The position numbers were made by a program, and so were the translations under genes. From contig OZ007583.1 in the NCBI GenBank assembly GCA_963931925.1, forward strand, positions 16,810,548-16,874,547: 64,000 nt of DNA. Direction: 5' to 3'. Positions 35,930 to 44,970 of the stretch are shown one piece after another; the first letter of the stretch is position 1, and each line of letters begins with the position of its first letter. The notes beneath the pieces are model-generated. The model had not been told where the DNA came from. It ran no database searches and worked only from the letters and a program-made list of their open reading frames with translations. This stretch comes from Onchidella celtica. Taxonomy: Eukaryota > Mollusca > Gastropoda > Systellommatophora > Onchidiidae.

Positions 35930-36161
35930 GCCACTGACAAGTATTCCCCATCCTGCATTAACCTCGGCGGATGAACTGCACTGAAGGGGGATATTCTAGA
36001 ATATCCGAGGGGACAAACCATACTGTTCCAGATTATCCGCGGGTCATTCTAGGATGTCCTGGATTGTCCCGGGGAATAGATTTTGGGATTGGGGAGGGGG
36101 GTGGGGGGGGGGGGAATAATCTGGGATACCACAACGGCCCATAAGTTACACATTAATAATT

Positions 36162-36197
<36 letters not shown>

Positions 36198-36349
36198 TAC
36201 CACTTTCATTGGATAATAAATTTCTTTTACATTATATTAGGCTATATATGCAAAAAAGATGTCAATAATAGAAGGGCTTTCACATGAGGTGAGAGCAACC
36301 GGTCCTTTGCATCCTCGCGTCATTTTTCAGGTCTGGTCCCAAATATATC

Positions 36350-36758
36350 CAGGGTTCATACAAAGTCTTAAAAACTAATTTTACGGACTTCCTAAGGACT
36401 CACAGTAAGCAAATTAAGGACCTGTGTGCCTGTGACCAAGAAATATTACAGCGATACAAGTGGTGTGCAGCACTCATCAAAACGGGATGTTTCTGTATCC
36501 AGAGTTCTAACATGGTAAATTCACTCTGAAAAGTTCAGTTATTTTAAGATACCAATTATCCAATGTGCAACTGGAAGATTTGAATCTCACGTGTTTCAAC
36601 TGAAACAAAAATTTTAAGGTCTTTTTATGGACTTTGGCATAATTTTCAGAACTTAACAACTTTTTGAGGATTTTTGGCATCATTTTCAGAATTTAACAAC
36701 TTTTTTTTTAATGAAAAATAAGGACTTTAAGGACTTTTAAGGACCTGTGTGAACCCTG
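36350..36758. mobile_element. MITE family M3, copy in second block
   Basis: The same 409-bp element, with the same TATATC flanks (36344-36349 and 36759-36764), as 17819-18227. It was copied as part of the larger duplication, so it is not an independent insertion. Confidence 0.8.
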
Positions 36759-37180
36759 TATATCATATTTACAAATTCATACTACAGATCTCTAGATAAA
36801 AAGTTGAAAATCAACCCATTGTAAAATAACAACAAAAAAAAAAACTTGGAAGTCGCATTGTGGCCATTCTGATTATCGCACCGACGCGCCGTTAAACCCA
36901 AACTTAGAGCCTCACTATGTGAATAACTGCCCATGCCTACCAGATTAAACCAAATCTAAGGACAGACAAACCGAACTCGAGGCCGATAACCTGGCATGAG
37001 TGTAACAAAAAAGTTGCATCAGCATTTAGCTGTGACTTGGTGACGTGGCGGGCTTTGTTTGGCAGGTTCACCTGACAGACATGGGATGTTGAAAACATTT
37101 CGAGCTTCGAGAAACAAAAGAAAGGGGGGGGGGGATGACAATTACTTTGACAGATCGCTAACGAGCATAGCATTACAGTA

Positions 37181-38112
37181 CAGGGGTTTCCAAGCTGGGG
37201 GAAATTTACCCCCGGGGCTAAAAATTTCGCCTACTCAGGGAGTAACTTTGCTGATTCTGGATTAAAATTAATGAACATATTGTTTTTTTCTTTAAATCAT
37301 AATTTTATCACCGAGGACTAATTTCGCCTACCCAGAGAGTAAGTTGTTGATTCTGGAGTTGAACAAAATGTTTTTTCTTTAAATCATAATTTTATCACCG
37401 AGGATTAATTTCGCCCACCCAGAGGGTAAATTGCTGATTCTGGATTTGAACATACGTTTTCTTCAAACTGATTTTACCACTAAGGATTAAATTCGCCCAG
37501 CTCGAGGTAAATTTGCTGATTCTGGGTTTGAACGTATTCTTATAAAGGAGTCTGTTCATCGCTTCAGGCCGGCATCAGTCAGTCTCGAAAGACTTTGGAC
37601 CTGCCCTCCTGGATGTCTTTCCACGGTTCAATAATAATAATAATAATAATAATAATGGATGGCATTTATATAGCGCATATCCATTTAAAATGCTCTATGC
37701 GCTCTACAGAAGCAACATGTCAACCACAGAGCAGAATGGAGCGCCTGCGAAGCGCTCAACACACTACACTGCTTCTTTCTCTCTCCCTGTCTCGCTCACT
37801 CTCTCTCTACTTCTCTACAGTACCTGGATACACTGTAATGGAGGACCAGCTTTAATAATGTAGCACCCCCACCCCCTCCTTCCCAAGTCGCTGATATGAC
37901 CCAATGGAAAAGCAAACGTCAATACGTACTGTTCATCACGAGTTGTTCATAAATAAGTGCTATATCAATGTTATGTGCTACTGTTATTGTTATTTGAACT
38001 TCATAATGTTAAAAATTGTATTTTAAACTTGTTCCATTTGTCGGTTGTTTTATTATGGCAGAAATGTATGCAATTTCGAATAACTGAACAAAACGTGGGG
38101 GGGGGGGGGGGG
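37181..38112. mobile_element. hAT-type element (family M4), right end lost
   Basis: The left end CAGGGGTTTCCAAGC with its TTACAGTA flank (37173-37180) is intact, but the element stops at the poly-G run where repeat A begins. The (GA)n tract and right terminus seen in copy 1 are missing. It also carries the retro-tail at 37629-37765. Confidence 0.65.
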
Positions 38113-38120
38113 AGTTCTTT

Positions 38121-38270
38121 TGCTAGTTCTTTTGCCAGAGGAAAGGTTTTTAAAGACAATTGTTTTTTCTTTCCGTTTCTAATTCTCTTATGATTTATTC
38201 TAACGTTTCTTACTGTTTCTAGCAGGGAGCTTTGCACCATATTTTTTTCAAAAATATTTTGCCACATATT
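38121..38270. repeat. Repeat A, right copy
   Basis: 150 bp from TGCTAGTTCTTTT to GCCACATATT, matching 35780-35929 with about two or three differences. It closes the bracket around the second 2.2-kb block. Confidence 0.88.
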
Positions 38271-38946
38271 TAACCATGTCTCTAACAGTTACATTTTGAT
38301 TATGTGATCTGAACCCTAAACTGTTTCATGCCTGATGAAACATTCCACCCAAGCCTTAAAATCGGCAGTTTCTTCATCCGTCTTCCCCTTGCAAAATGAC
38401 ATTTTTTCTTTATCAAACAATTATCTACAGCAATAATAATTGATCACGAATATCTAATAATGACGGTATTTCCTTGTGCATACGTGGGAGGCGATAGAAA
38501 CAGGGATGGTACACGGATGGAGCAGTCAGGTAAAGCGAGTCTGTAGACAAGAACAGGGTAAGAACTACTTCGGGTATCTATCCAGACAGCGCCTCCAGGA
38601 TATTACCTAAGTCAAGTGTTTATCATTGACACTTGCGGTGATCAGTCGGTGTGAATATCCGCATTTTTTAGTACAATTCAATAACACATGTCGCCCGCCA
38701 CATATACACGTACTTTCTGACGTGCCCCTCAAAACAACGACAATTGTTTTTTCAAATTCCCTCCCAAAATTACTCAAATCTGCGCACTTGTAAGAGACAA
38801 TGAGATATCTCGGAGAACTGCTATGAAGCAACCAGAAACAAACTGCGTGCCATGATAAAACCAACATCCGGCTGATAAACAGAACCAAAGTTTATCTTTA
38901 GGTTCCCTGATACTGCTTCGCAGAAATTGTCGTGCGGCGGGTGACT
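38271..38946. other. No feature seen
   Basis: No gene or repeat recognised. Confidence 0.4.
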
Positions 38947-39325
38947 TAAGCTGTGTTTTCATGTGTATGTAAACGGTGTTTCTTGAGTCCGATCCCCGGG
39001 ACAGTCCTTATGGACAGCTATATCATTACGCACTTGTTTATCAACGCTATCTTATGTCATACTTATACATACTTATTCTCCTTGAACTCCACTACGCCAT
39101 ATCTAATTATGAAGATCATTTTTATGTGTTCGCTGAAGTATATAGTTATAGCAATCACTGAGCCATGCACAAAATGAATACATTGCAAACCGCATTTCAA
39201 TCTGAGCCCTAAAAAAAAAAAAAAAACAGTGTTTCCCTACACGTGAAAACATTCTTTCTACTTCACTAATTGAAGGTTTTTCGACGTTTCCGTTGCCGTT
39301 TCCGTACACATGAAAACACAGCTTT
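38947..39325. mobile_element. Palindromic MITE (family M1), copy 3, with a retro-insert
   Basis: The outer ends AAGCTGTGTTTTCATGTGTA (left) and the complement of GTACACATGAAAACACAGCTT (right) match family M1. A segment of about 240 bp (roughly 38986-39225) inside ends in a 16-base A run and is flanked by GGTGTTTC / AGTGTTTC. This looks like a short retroposed insert with its target duplication; its start GTCCGATCCCCGGGAC resembles a tRNA-type B box. Confidence 0.6.
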
Positions 39326-39682
39326 ACACTAGTCTGAACCCAGGAACATTTTTGCGTATTATGTAAACCTAAACTGAGTTTCCCAAAGAAAAACTGACAA
39401 AGAAACATAAAAAAAATATATGAATTATTCATCCATAAAAATGGTTTACCGTGCGACCAAAATTGCCTCGCTGTGCGCAGTGACAGTGTGACAACATATC
39501 ATTTACATAATAACTGCATATCACATCACAAATGTGCCTTTTTTTTTTTTTACTTTTCATGTCAAATAAATGCATAAAGGGAGATACGAGGACATATTAA
39601 TAGTAATAATCTGACATATAAAAGCCAAAAGCACTTGGGAATGAAATGTTATACTGTCATGTTGTCATTTGTGAAGCTTTGT

Positions 39683-39790
39683 AAACACTGACGGTTGTCT
39701 GATCTGGATTAGCATGCACCCCATTCCCCCGAAGCAAACACTGACGGTTGTCTGATCTGGATTAGCATGCACCCCATTCCCCCGAAGCAA
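39683..39790. repeat. 53-bp tandem repeat, two units
   Basis: The unit beginning AAACACTGACGGTTGTCTG at 39683 recurs at 39736 without visible change and a third partial unit starts at 39789. The lack of differences implies a recent duplication. Confidence 0.9.
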
Positions 39791-39803
39791 AACATGTCCC
39801 CCC

Positions 39804-39804
39804 C

Positions 39805-39900
<96 letters not shown>

Positions 39901-39911
39901 CCTCTCTCTCC
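39804..39911. repeat. (CT)n microsatellite
   Basis: About 100 bp of CT repeat with one interruption. Confidence 0.97.
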
Positions 39912-40779
39912 CTCTGTGGATTATATGCATACATATACGTGTGTAGGTATTCATTCTTACAGCCTCTATAATAAAAATTATATATTATCCTTACCGAGTG
40001 CTGAAAAAGGTTCCCGATGATTGGTTTGCCTTCTACAGTCTGGCTATGACAACAATCTGCTCCATCTCTCGCTACCTCCGCTATTTCGGAAGTCGTGGTT
40101 CTGTGCTGGATGTTTCCTACTCACTGTGTCAGATCCGTGAAAATCGGAGTGGACGTTCTGTGGTGTCTTGATGCGCTGTAACAGTTAACAAGGATCCAAC
40201 ACCATGACACAGCAAGTTCTCATCGATGTCACTTCTATAAATATTTAAAGTCCGTCTCCTTTTTTTTTTACACACGCGCCCCTTTCAATCGATCACGGTA
40301 GAGTAAAGTTTGCACCTGGCTCACTGTTCCACGCCATGCACAAAACTTTCTTTACTCCTTTTAAGTTCAATCGAATGGGCAAACGAATGTGCTGAAGTAG
40401 ATTGGTAAGTAGATTCGTGTGGAAGGTTTGCAAGTAGAATCTGCCGTCTCGGATACGATGTTTACTCGTCACATAGCAGAAATTCTAAAACAAAAAGAAA
40501 AGAACACACACACACGCACACAATCAGTATAAATACAGTTTACTTTACAACACATTGATGCAAATAATATGCCAGTTTGTAAGGTTTGCAATGATATGGT
40601 ACAATCTAGTAAAAGGGGTGAATTAATAACAAGGGTTTGGGCTTTACAACGGTTTCACATTGCCAATTATTGAAATTTTGACCTCATTTACAAATACAGA
40701 AATAAAGAAAGAAATGTACTGAACAAACACATTTTTTTTCTATACTGGCTTTCTTCTACAGTATCTGGCTAAAGGTGAC
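39912..40779. other. No feature seen
   Basis: No gene or repeat recognised between the CT tract and the 3' tail of the LINE. Confidence 0.4.
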
Positions 40780-40799
40780 ATAATAATAATAATAATAAT

Positions 40800-40860
40800 A
40801 TATACATTTATATAGCGCCAGGACTAAAACATTAAAAGCTCTAGGCGCTGTACACAGTAA
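40800..40860 (-). repeat. LINE 3' tail with AGCGC hairpin
   Basis: ATTTATATAGCGC and CTAGGCGCTGTACA flank a short loop and adjoin (TAA)n. The same arrangement occurs in the 19201 and 37629 tails. In a LINE this is the part read by its own reverse transcriptase. Confidence 0.6.
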
Positions 40861-40940
40861 AAAATCATAAAAGCACATTCAAATAAACTTACACACACAC
40901 AGACAAACTAGTTTTATACATCCATTGCAAGCTATAAAAT

Positions 40941-41906
40941 TCAGTTTTTAAAAAGAAATGTTTTTAACCTGTTTTTAAATATGTTTAGAGAGGCAGAATT
41001 TCGAACCTCTTGTGGTAAAGAATTCCACACACAGGGACCAAAACAACTAAAAGCTCTATCTCCATAATTTGATGTTTTACACCTGGGAACAACCAGTTTG
41101 TTTTCTGTAGTAGATCTTAAAAATCTATCAGACTCATGTTTTTTCAAAAGTTCCGAAAGATAGGAGGGAGCTGAACCTTCAAGACATTTGTAAACCAAAA
41201 CTGCAGCTTTAAATTTTATTCTGTTTTCAACAGTAAGCCAGTGAAGTTGGTCAATAAGGCTTGAGGCAGATTCTCTTTTTGATTTTCTAAAAATCAGTCT
41301 AGCTGCATTATTCTGAATTATCTGAAGGCGTTTTATTTTGTTGCTCGGAATTCCAAAGAGCAGAGAGTTACAATAATCAAGCTTTGAAAACATAAGTGAA
41401 GTGATAAGTATTCGAGTTGCCTCTTGGGATATGAATGGACGAATAGAGCTGATGTTTTTTAATTGAAACATTAATGATCGACATAATGAACTTATTTGAT
41501 TTTCCATGCTGAGATCTGATTCTAAAATTGTGCCTAAGTTTTTAACTTTATTCACGTTTGCTACAGTGCTTTCACCAAGATTTAATTTTACATTTTTAAT
41601 TGCAGTAATTTGTCTTTTCTTTCCAATAATCATAACTTCTGTTTTGTCTTCATTTAGCTTTAGTTTGTTTTGGTTCATCCATTCTTTTGTGTCCATAATA
41701 CACTTTTCACTATCTTTTATAACATTGTCAACATGACCTAAAGTCGTACCAGGGTGATATAGTTGGACATCATCAGCATACTGATGGTAATAAAAACCAT
41801 GATCTTTAAAAATATTAAACAGGGGCCCAATGTACATAATAAAGAGAGTGGGACCTAAAACTGAGCCTTGTGGAACACCATATGGCAGTATGTATTCTTT
41901 TGATTT
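40941..41906 (-). pseudogene. LINE reverse transcriptase, C-terminal piece
   Basis: The frame contains the polymerase motifs [10 protein letters not shown] and [10 protein letters not shown] (the catalytic YADD). These are followed by a thumb and C-terminal region with [10 protein letters not shown] and a long basic tail. This part of the CR1/L2 (Jockey superfamily) enzyme copies the element's RNA at a nicked target. It is open to its stop at 40941. It is separated from its N-terminal part by a 350-bp insertion and has no start of its own, so it is not expected to make an active enzyme. Confidence 0.85.
41893..41906. repeat. 14-bp target duplication, left copy
   Basis: TATTCTTTTGATTT occurs here and again at 42257-42270, directly bracketing the nested LINE fragment; on the minus strand it encodes the same residues (KSKEY) on both sides of the break. 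Confidence 0.85.
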
Positions 41907-42256
41907 GAGGTAGGCCACATCTGCGATTCAAAGACACTTGCAAGGTCACGATGAAAGCATTCAACATCGACCTCAATGAATGGGAGAACCTTGCAAATGA
42001 TCGAAGCAGATGGAGACAAAAATTGCGCAGTGGCACGCTCGCAATAGTCTTCAAGGCAAAAGAAATATACCTGACAAAACGACAGAGGCGGAATGAAAAC
42101 ACTCGCCAAAGTGAACCCAAAAGACTGACCTGCAATCACTGCCATCGCACTCTCGGGTCAAACATTGGTAGAATAAGCCACGAGAGAAGCTGTCAGTCAA
42201 AGTGAAAGTGAATATTCTAGCTGCTAAGACCGTCTGTAAAGACGCTAAAGGCCATA
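41907..42256 (+). mobile_element. Nested 3' end of a second LINE, plus strand
   Basis: A 350-bp insert begins within a [12 protein letters not shown]-type sequence and runs to a stop at 42203-42205, then about 50 bp of 3' UTR. It lies opposite in strand to the host LINE. The frame shows a W-(E)-x-LA-x-DR-x-x-WR motif and ends with a zinc-finger-like tail C-x2-C-x12-H-x3-C (TCNHCHRTLGSNIGRISHER then SC). This is the C-terminal end of a LINE ORF2 of a different family, related to the fragment at 17076. The perfect 14-bp duplication marks a clean, fairly recent insertion. Confidence 0.82.
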
Positions 42257-42270
42257 TATTCTTTTGATTT
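42257..42270. repeat. 14-bp target duplication, right copy
   Basis: Right-hand copy of TATTCTTTTGATTT. Confidence 0.85.
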
Positions 42271-42690
42271 TATGTTATCTGTTACAACAATTTGTTTTCG
42301 GTCACATAGATAGGACCTGAACCATTTCAGAGCTATACCAGAGATCCCATAGGTTGCTTCTAATCTGCAAAGAATAATTTCATGATCTATAGTGTCGAAG
42401 GCAGCTGATAGATCAAGAATGTTTAAACACGAAACCAAGCCCTTGTCCAGTAATCCAAACAAAGCATTAACAATCCTCAATAAAGCAGTTTCAGTGCTAC
42501 AATTTGCACGATATGCTGACTGGAATGATTCACAGAGAGCGTTATTGTTTAGATGACCAAGTAGTTGTTTTAAAATTACTTTCTCTAAAATCTTTGATAA
42601 AAATTGAAGATTAGACACTGGTCTATAGTTTTTCAAGTTTTCAGAGTCAAGATTAACTTTCTTAAGCAAAGGTTTAACATAAACAATGAC
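42271..42690 (-). pseudogene. LINE reverse transcriptase, N-terminal piece
   Basis: The frame reads [39 protein letters not shown] and [15 protein letters not shown], the fingers and palm motifs of CR1/L2-type enzymes, with the first catalytic aspartates in LDLSAAFDT. It starts abruptly at the 5' truncation and is cut at the nested insertion; in outline the reading would resume at 41906 if the insert and one target copy were absent. Confidence 0.85.
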
Positions 42691-42695
42691 AGGCC

Positions 42696-43154
42696 TACAA
42701 TTCCGGACACTGGCCTAAATACAATACTAAATTTAGTTTTAATTATTTACACTGTTTCCATTTCATTATTGGTCACCAAAATGTATCTTTTCTCTTGTGT
42801 GCATTACATGAAGGGCAGACTGACCATCACAAGTAACAATTTCCAGACAAATAAACTGGGAATCTGCATACTAAAATATCGGCCTCCGGGAAAAACCATC
42901 TTTTCCAAAATTTAAAATCTTCCAGTTTCTAACTTCGCTGATCTTGCTAGCTGTTTCCTATTTTTAGAAATCGGTCTGGAATAAATAGTTCTCCTGTACG
43001 ACATTCACAACAGGGGTCTAACAGTTTCTTGCTTCTGTTGAAAGGTAATGATTCTGACCTATGATCATGACAGTTTTCCTGATCGGCGACCGACTATTCA
43101 CTGTGGTCGTTTCCATGGAATCCTGCCCGAAGCCACGACATACATGTCTCCATA
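42696..43154. other. No feature seen
   Basis: No gene or repeat recognised. Confidence 0.4.
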
Positions 43155-43408
43155 CCGATGGTGTCAGGCGCAAACCGGCCAAGTCCAAAAATTTCATATT
43201 ACTTTATATAGTACCATTTATGAAGCCTGGAATCCTGCATCAAATGTAAAAGTAGCTGTTACCATTATCCAGTAGAAATACTCAAAATAAGCATGTGATC
43301 AAATCGCCTAGGTCCATTTCCCATTAGTTTTAGCGGCAGTTTTTTGTCTCTCCTGTAAAATTTGCTTATTTCGACTTAGGCTCGCCGGTTTGCTCTTGAC
43401 GCCATCGA
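43155..43408. mobile_element. TA-flanked MITE (family M2), copy 2, inverted
   Basis: A 254-bp unit bounded by TA (43153-43154 and 43409-43410), opposite in orientation to 12553-12798 and alignable with it throughout. The left end reads CCGATGGTGTCAGG and the right complement reads TCGATGGCGTCAAG. Confidence 0.72.
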
Positions 43409-43439
43409 TACCGTATTGTAACTAAAAAAAAAAAAACCA

Positions 43440-43690
43440 ATCAGAAAATTTGTGGGGTCGCAACAAGGCTTGAAGCAAAGACTCGCGTAAAAAATAATAC
43501 AGAACCGATATAATAAAAGAAAACGCAAAGGAAAAGGAAAGACGACTCAAATTTTTGGTACATGTATATTATTAAAGGAAGCGCATATCCGTACAACGCA
43601 CACAGTTCGATGACGTAGAACACACACCGGAATACTATATTACTGACCTTGTTAATTTGCATAGTTTTTAAAAATACCAATCGGCTTAGT
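43440..43690. repeat. Diverged repeat A-family copy
   Basis: GGGGTCGCAACAAGGCTTGAAGCAAAG resembles the region just left of repeat A (35640-35680). No coding capacity. Boundaries are approximate. Confidence 0.4.
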
Positions 43691-44429
43691 AACAAAACGA
43701 TCCGACTTCTGCTCGTAGATTGCGTGATCTGCGCTAACTACTGGAGTGTATGTCGATCACCAATGGCTACCCCAACCCCTTTTCGCCTGATTAGTTAATC
43801 TGATTACCGCCCATTGATACAAACTGACTAGACCCTCACGCCCCCAGGGCCATCTGACTATTCCATGTGCTGTCACTTTAAATTCGTGAACACCATACCC
43901 AGTTTTGTTTCAGCAAACCTTCACCAGTCGCGCTTTTTGGTAAAAAGGTTGTACGAATATAATGCACTGTCCATATCCATACAACATGTTGTACGGATAT
44001 ACGCTTCCATTATTAAAACCTTCGTCAGGAAAAACAAAAAGCCCACAAATATCACTTTCCCCGTACTTTTTTCGCCCGCTTGCTAGAAAGAATAGGACAA
44101 CAAATACCAAAGTACCAAAGTCAATAAAGATAAACAGAAGCTTGGCGAACGTTAATATACTGACAGCTTGCTTTATCTTTCTTTTTCCTTTGCGCCTGAC
44201 AGTGTCGTTTCTGTACTACTTCTTACGCGAGGTTTTGCTTCATATAACCGTTTATTTTCGCCACATTTTGACTGATGCTACCACACCGTAGGGGGATTCT
44301 TACGGCATCGTGCACCCATGAACAACTGCGGCAATGACTTATTTACAACCACAGACTGCACAGATAGAGAGATACACAATAATATATACATACATAACAA
44401 CGCCAAGAACGAAAGGCCCTTTTCCCTGT

Positions 44430-44655
44430 GGAGGGACTCACAAGCTAAGAGACAATTTTAAGTTTTTGTTGTTGCTGTTGTCTTTTTTTTTTTTTTACGT
44501 TGATCCGTTTTTGTTGTTGTTGTTTTTTTTTTGCCCGATTTGGGTCCTTGCGGAGTTGTGTTTTCTTTTCATTTCTGATATATTGCAACGTTCTATACTG
44601 TTTCTTATGCGGGACTTCGTATACTGTACAACCCTTTTATGCCATATTTTAATAC
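44430..44655. repeat. Diverged repeat A-family copy
   Basis: AGGGACTCACAAGCTAAGAG and, further on, TTTCTTTTCATTTCTGAT and CTGTTTCTTATGCGGGACTT follow the same order as the corresponding motifs in 35700-35900. Confidence 0.5.
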
Positions 44656-44808
44656 TAATCTCAACAACCAGGAGACATGAAGGCAAGGCCCACGATGCTC
44701 TTGTAAACTGCGCCTCCTGAAAGGTCAAGGTTGAATGATCGACTATAGATAATGACACAGCTTCACATTTTACCAATAAACTTATTGCAGCATTTATAAA
44801 AGGGAATG

Positions 44809-44964
44809 TCTATTCAGGCCGCTACCTAGAGGCCTGAATAGAGTAACGGTAGGGTGTTTTGTCTATTCGGGCCTCTAGATAGCAGCCTGAATAGAGCGGG
44901 CCCCCCCTCGGGGCCTGATAGCGGCCTGAATAGAGTAACGGTGAGATGTTTTGTCTATTCGGGC
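44809..44964. repeat. Cluster of alternating inverted and direct repeats
   Basis: TCTATTCAGGCC (44809-44820) and its exact complement (44831-44842) form a 12-bp inverted pair with a 10-bp loop. A 42-bp direct repeat of GGCCTGAATAGAGTAACGGT and onward occurs at 44831-44872 and 44923-44964. Further TCTATTCGGGC and GCCTGAATAGAG copies lie between. The arrangement can fold into several competing hairpins. No element class is assigned. Confidence 0.8.
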
Positions 44965-44970
44965 TTTACA

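Larger units (their letters stand above)
35930..38112. repeat. 2.2-kb duplicated block, copy 2
   Basis: It matches 17419-19694 in the same orientation. It starts abruptly at GCCACTGACAAG after repeat A and ends inside the poly-G run, where it joins a second copy of A. It lacks 98 bp present in copy 1 (junction near 37540) and all sequence to the right of the poly-G run, including the right end of the M4 element. Contents repeat those of copy 1: M3 MITE, truncated M4 element and retro-tail. Confidence 0.92.
40780..42690 (-). mobile_element. 5'-truncated CR1/L2-type LINE, minus strand
   Basis: On the minus strand, a reverse-transcriptase frame enters near 42690, is broken by a nested insertion at 41907-42256, and ends at 40941. 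A 3' UTR follows, ending in the AGCGC hairpin tail and an (ATT)n run at 40780-40800. The endonuclease domain and the first part of the reverse transcriptase are missing, as expected from incomplete target-primed reverse transcription. TGACA lies at both putative ends (40775-40779 and 42687-42691), which may be a short target duplication but is too short to rely on. Confidence 0.85.

Noticed and set aside
44334-44720. Open frame of 128 codons as a membrane protein
   Set aside because: Its hydrophobic character comes from poly-T tracts in a diverged repeat A copy.
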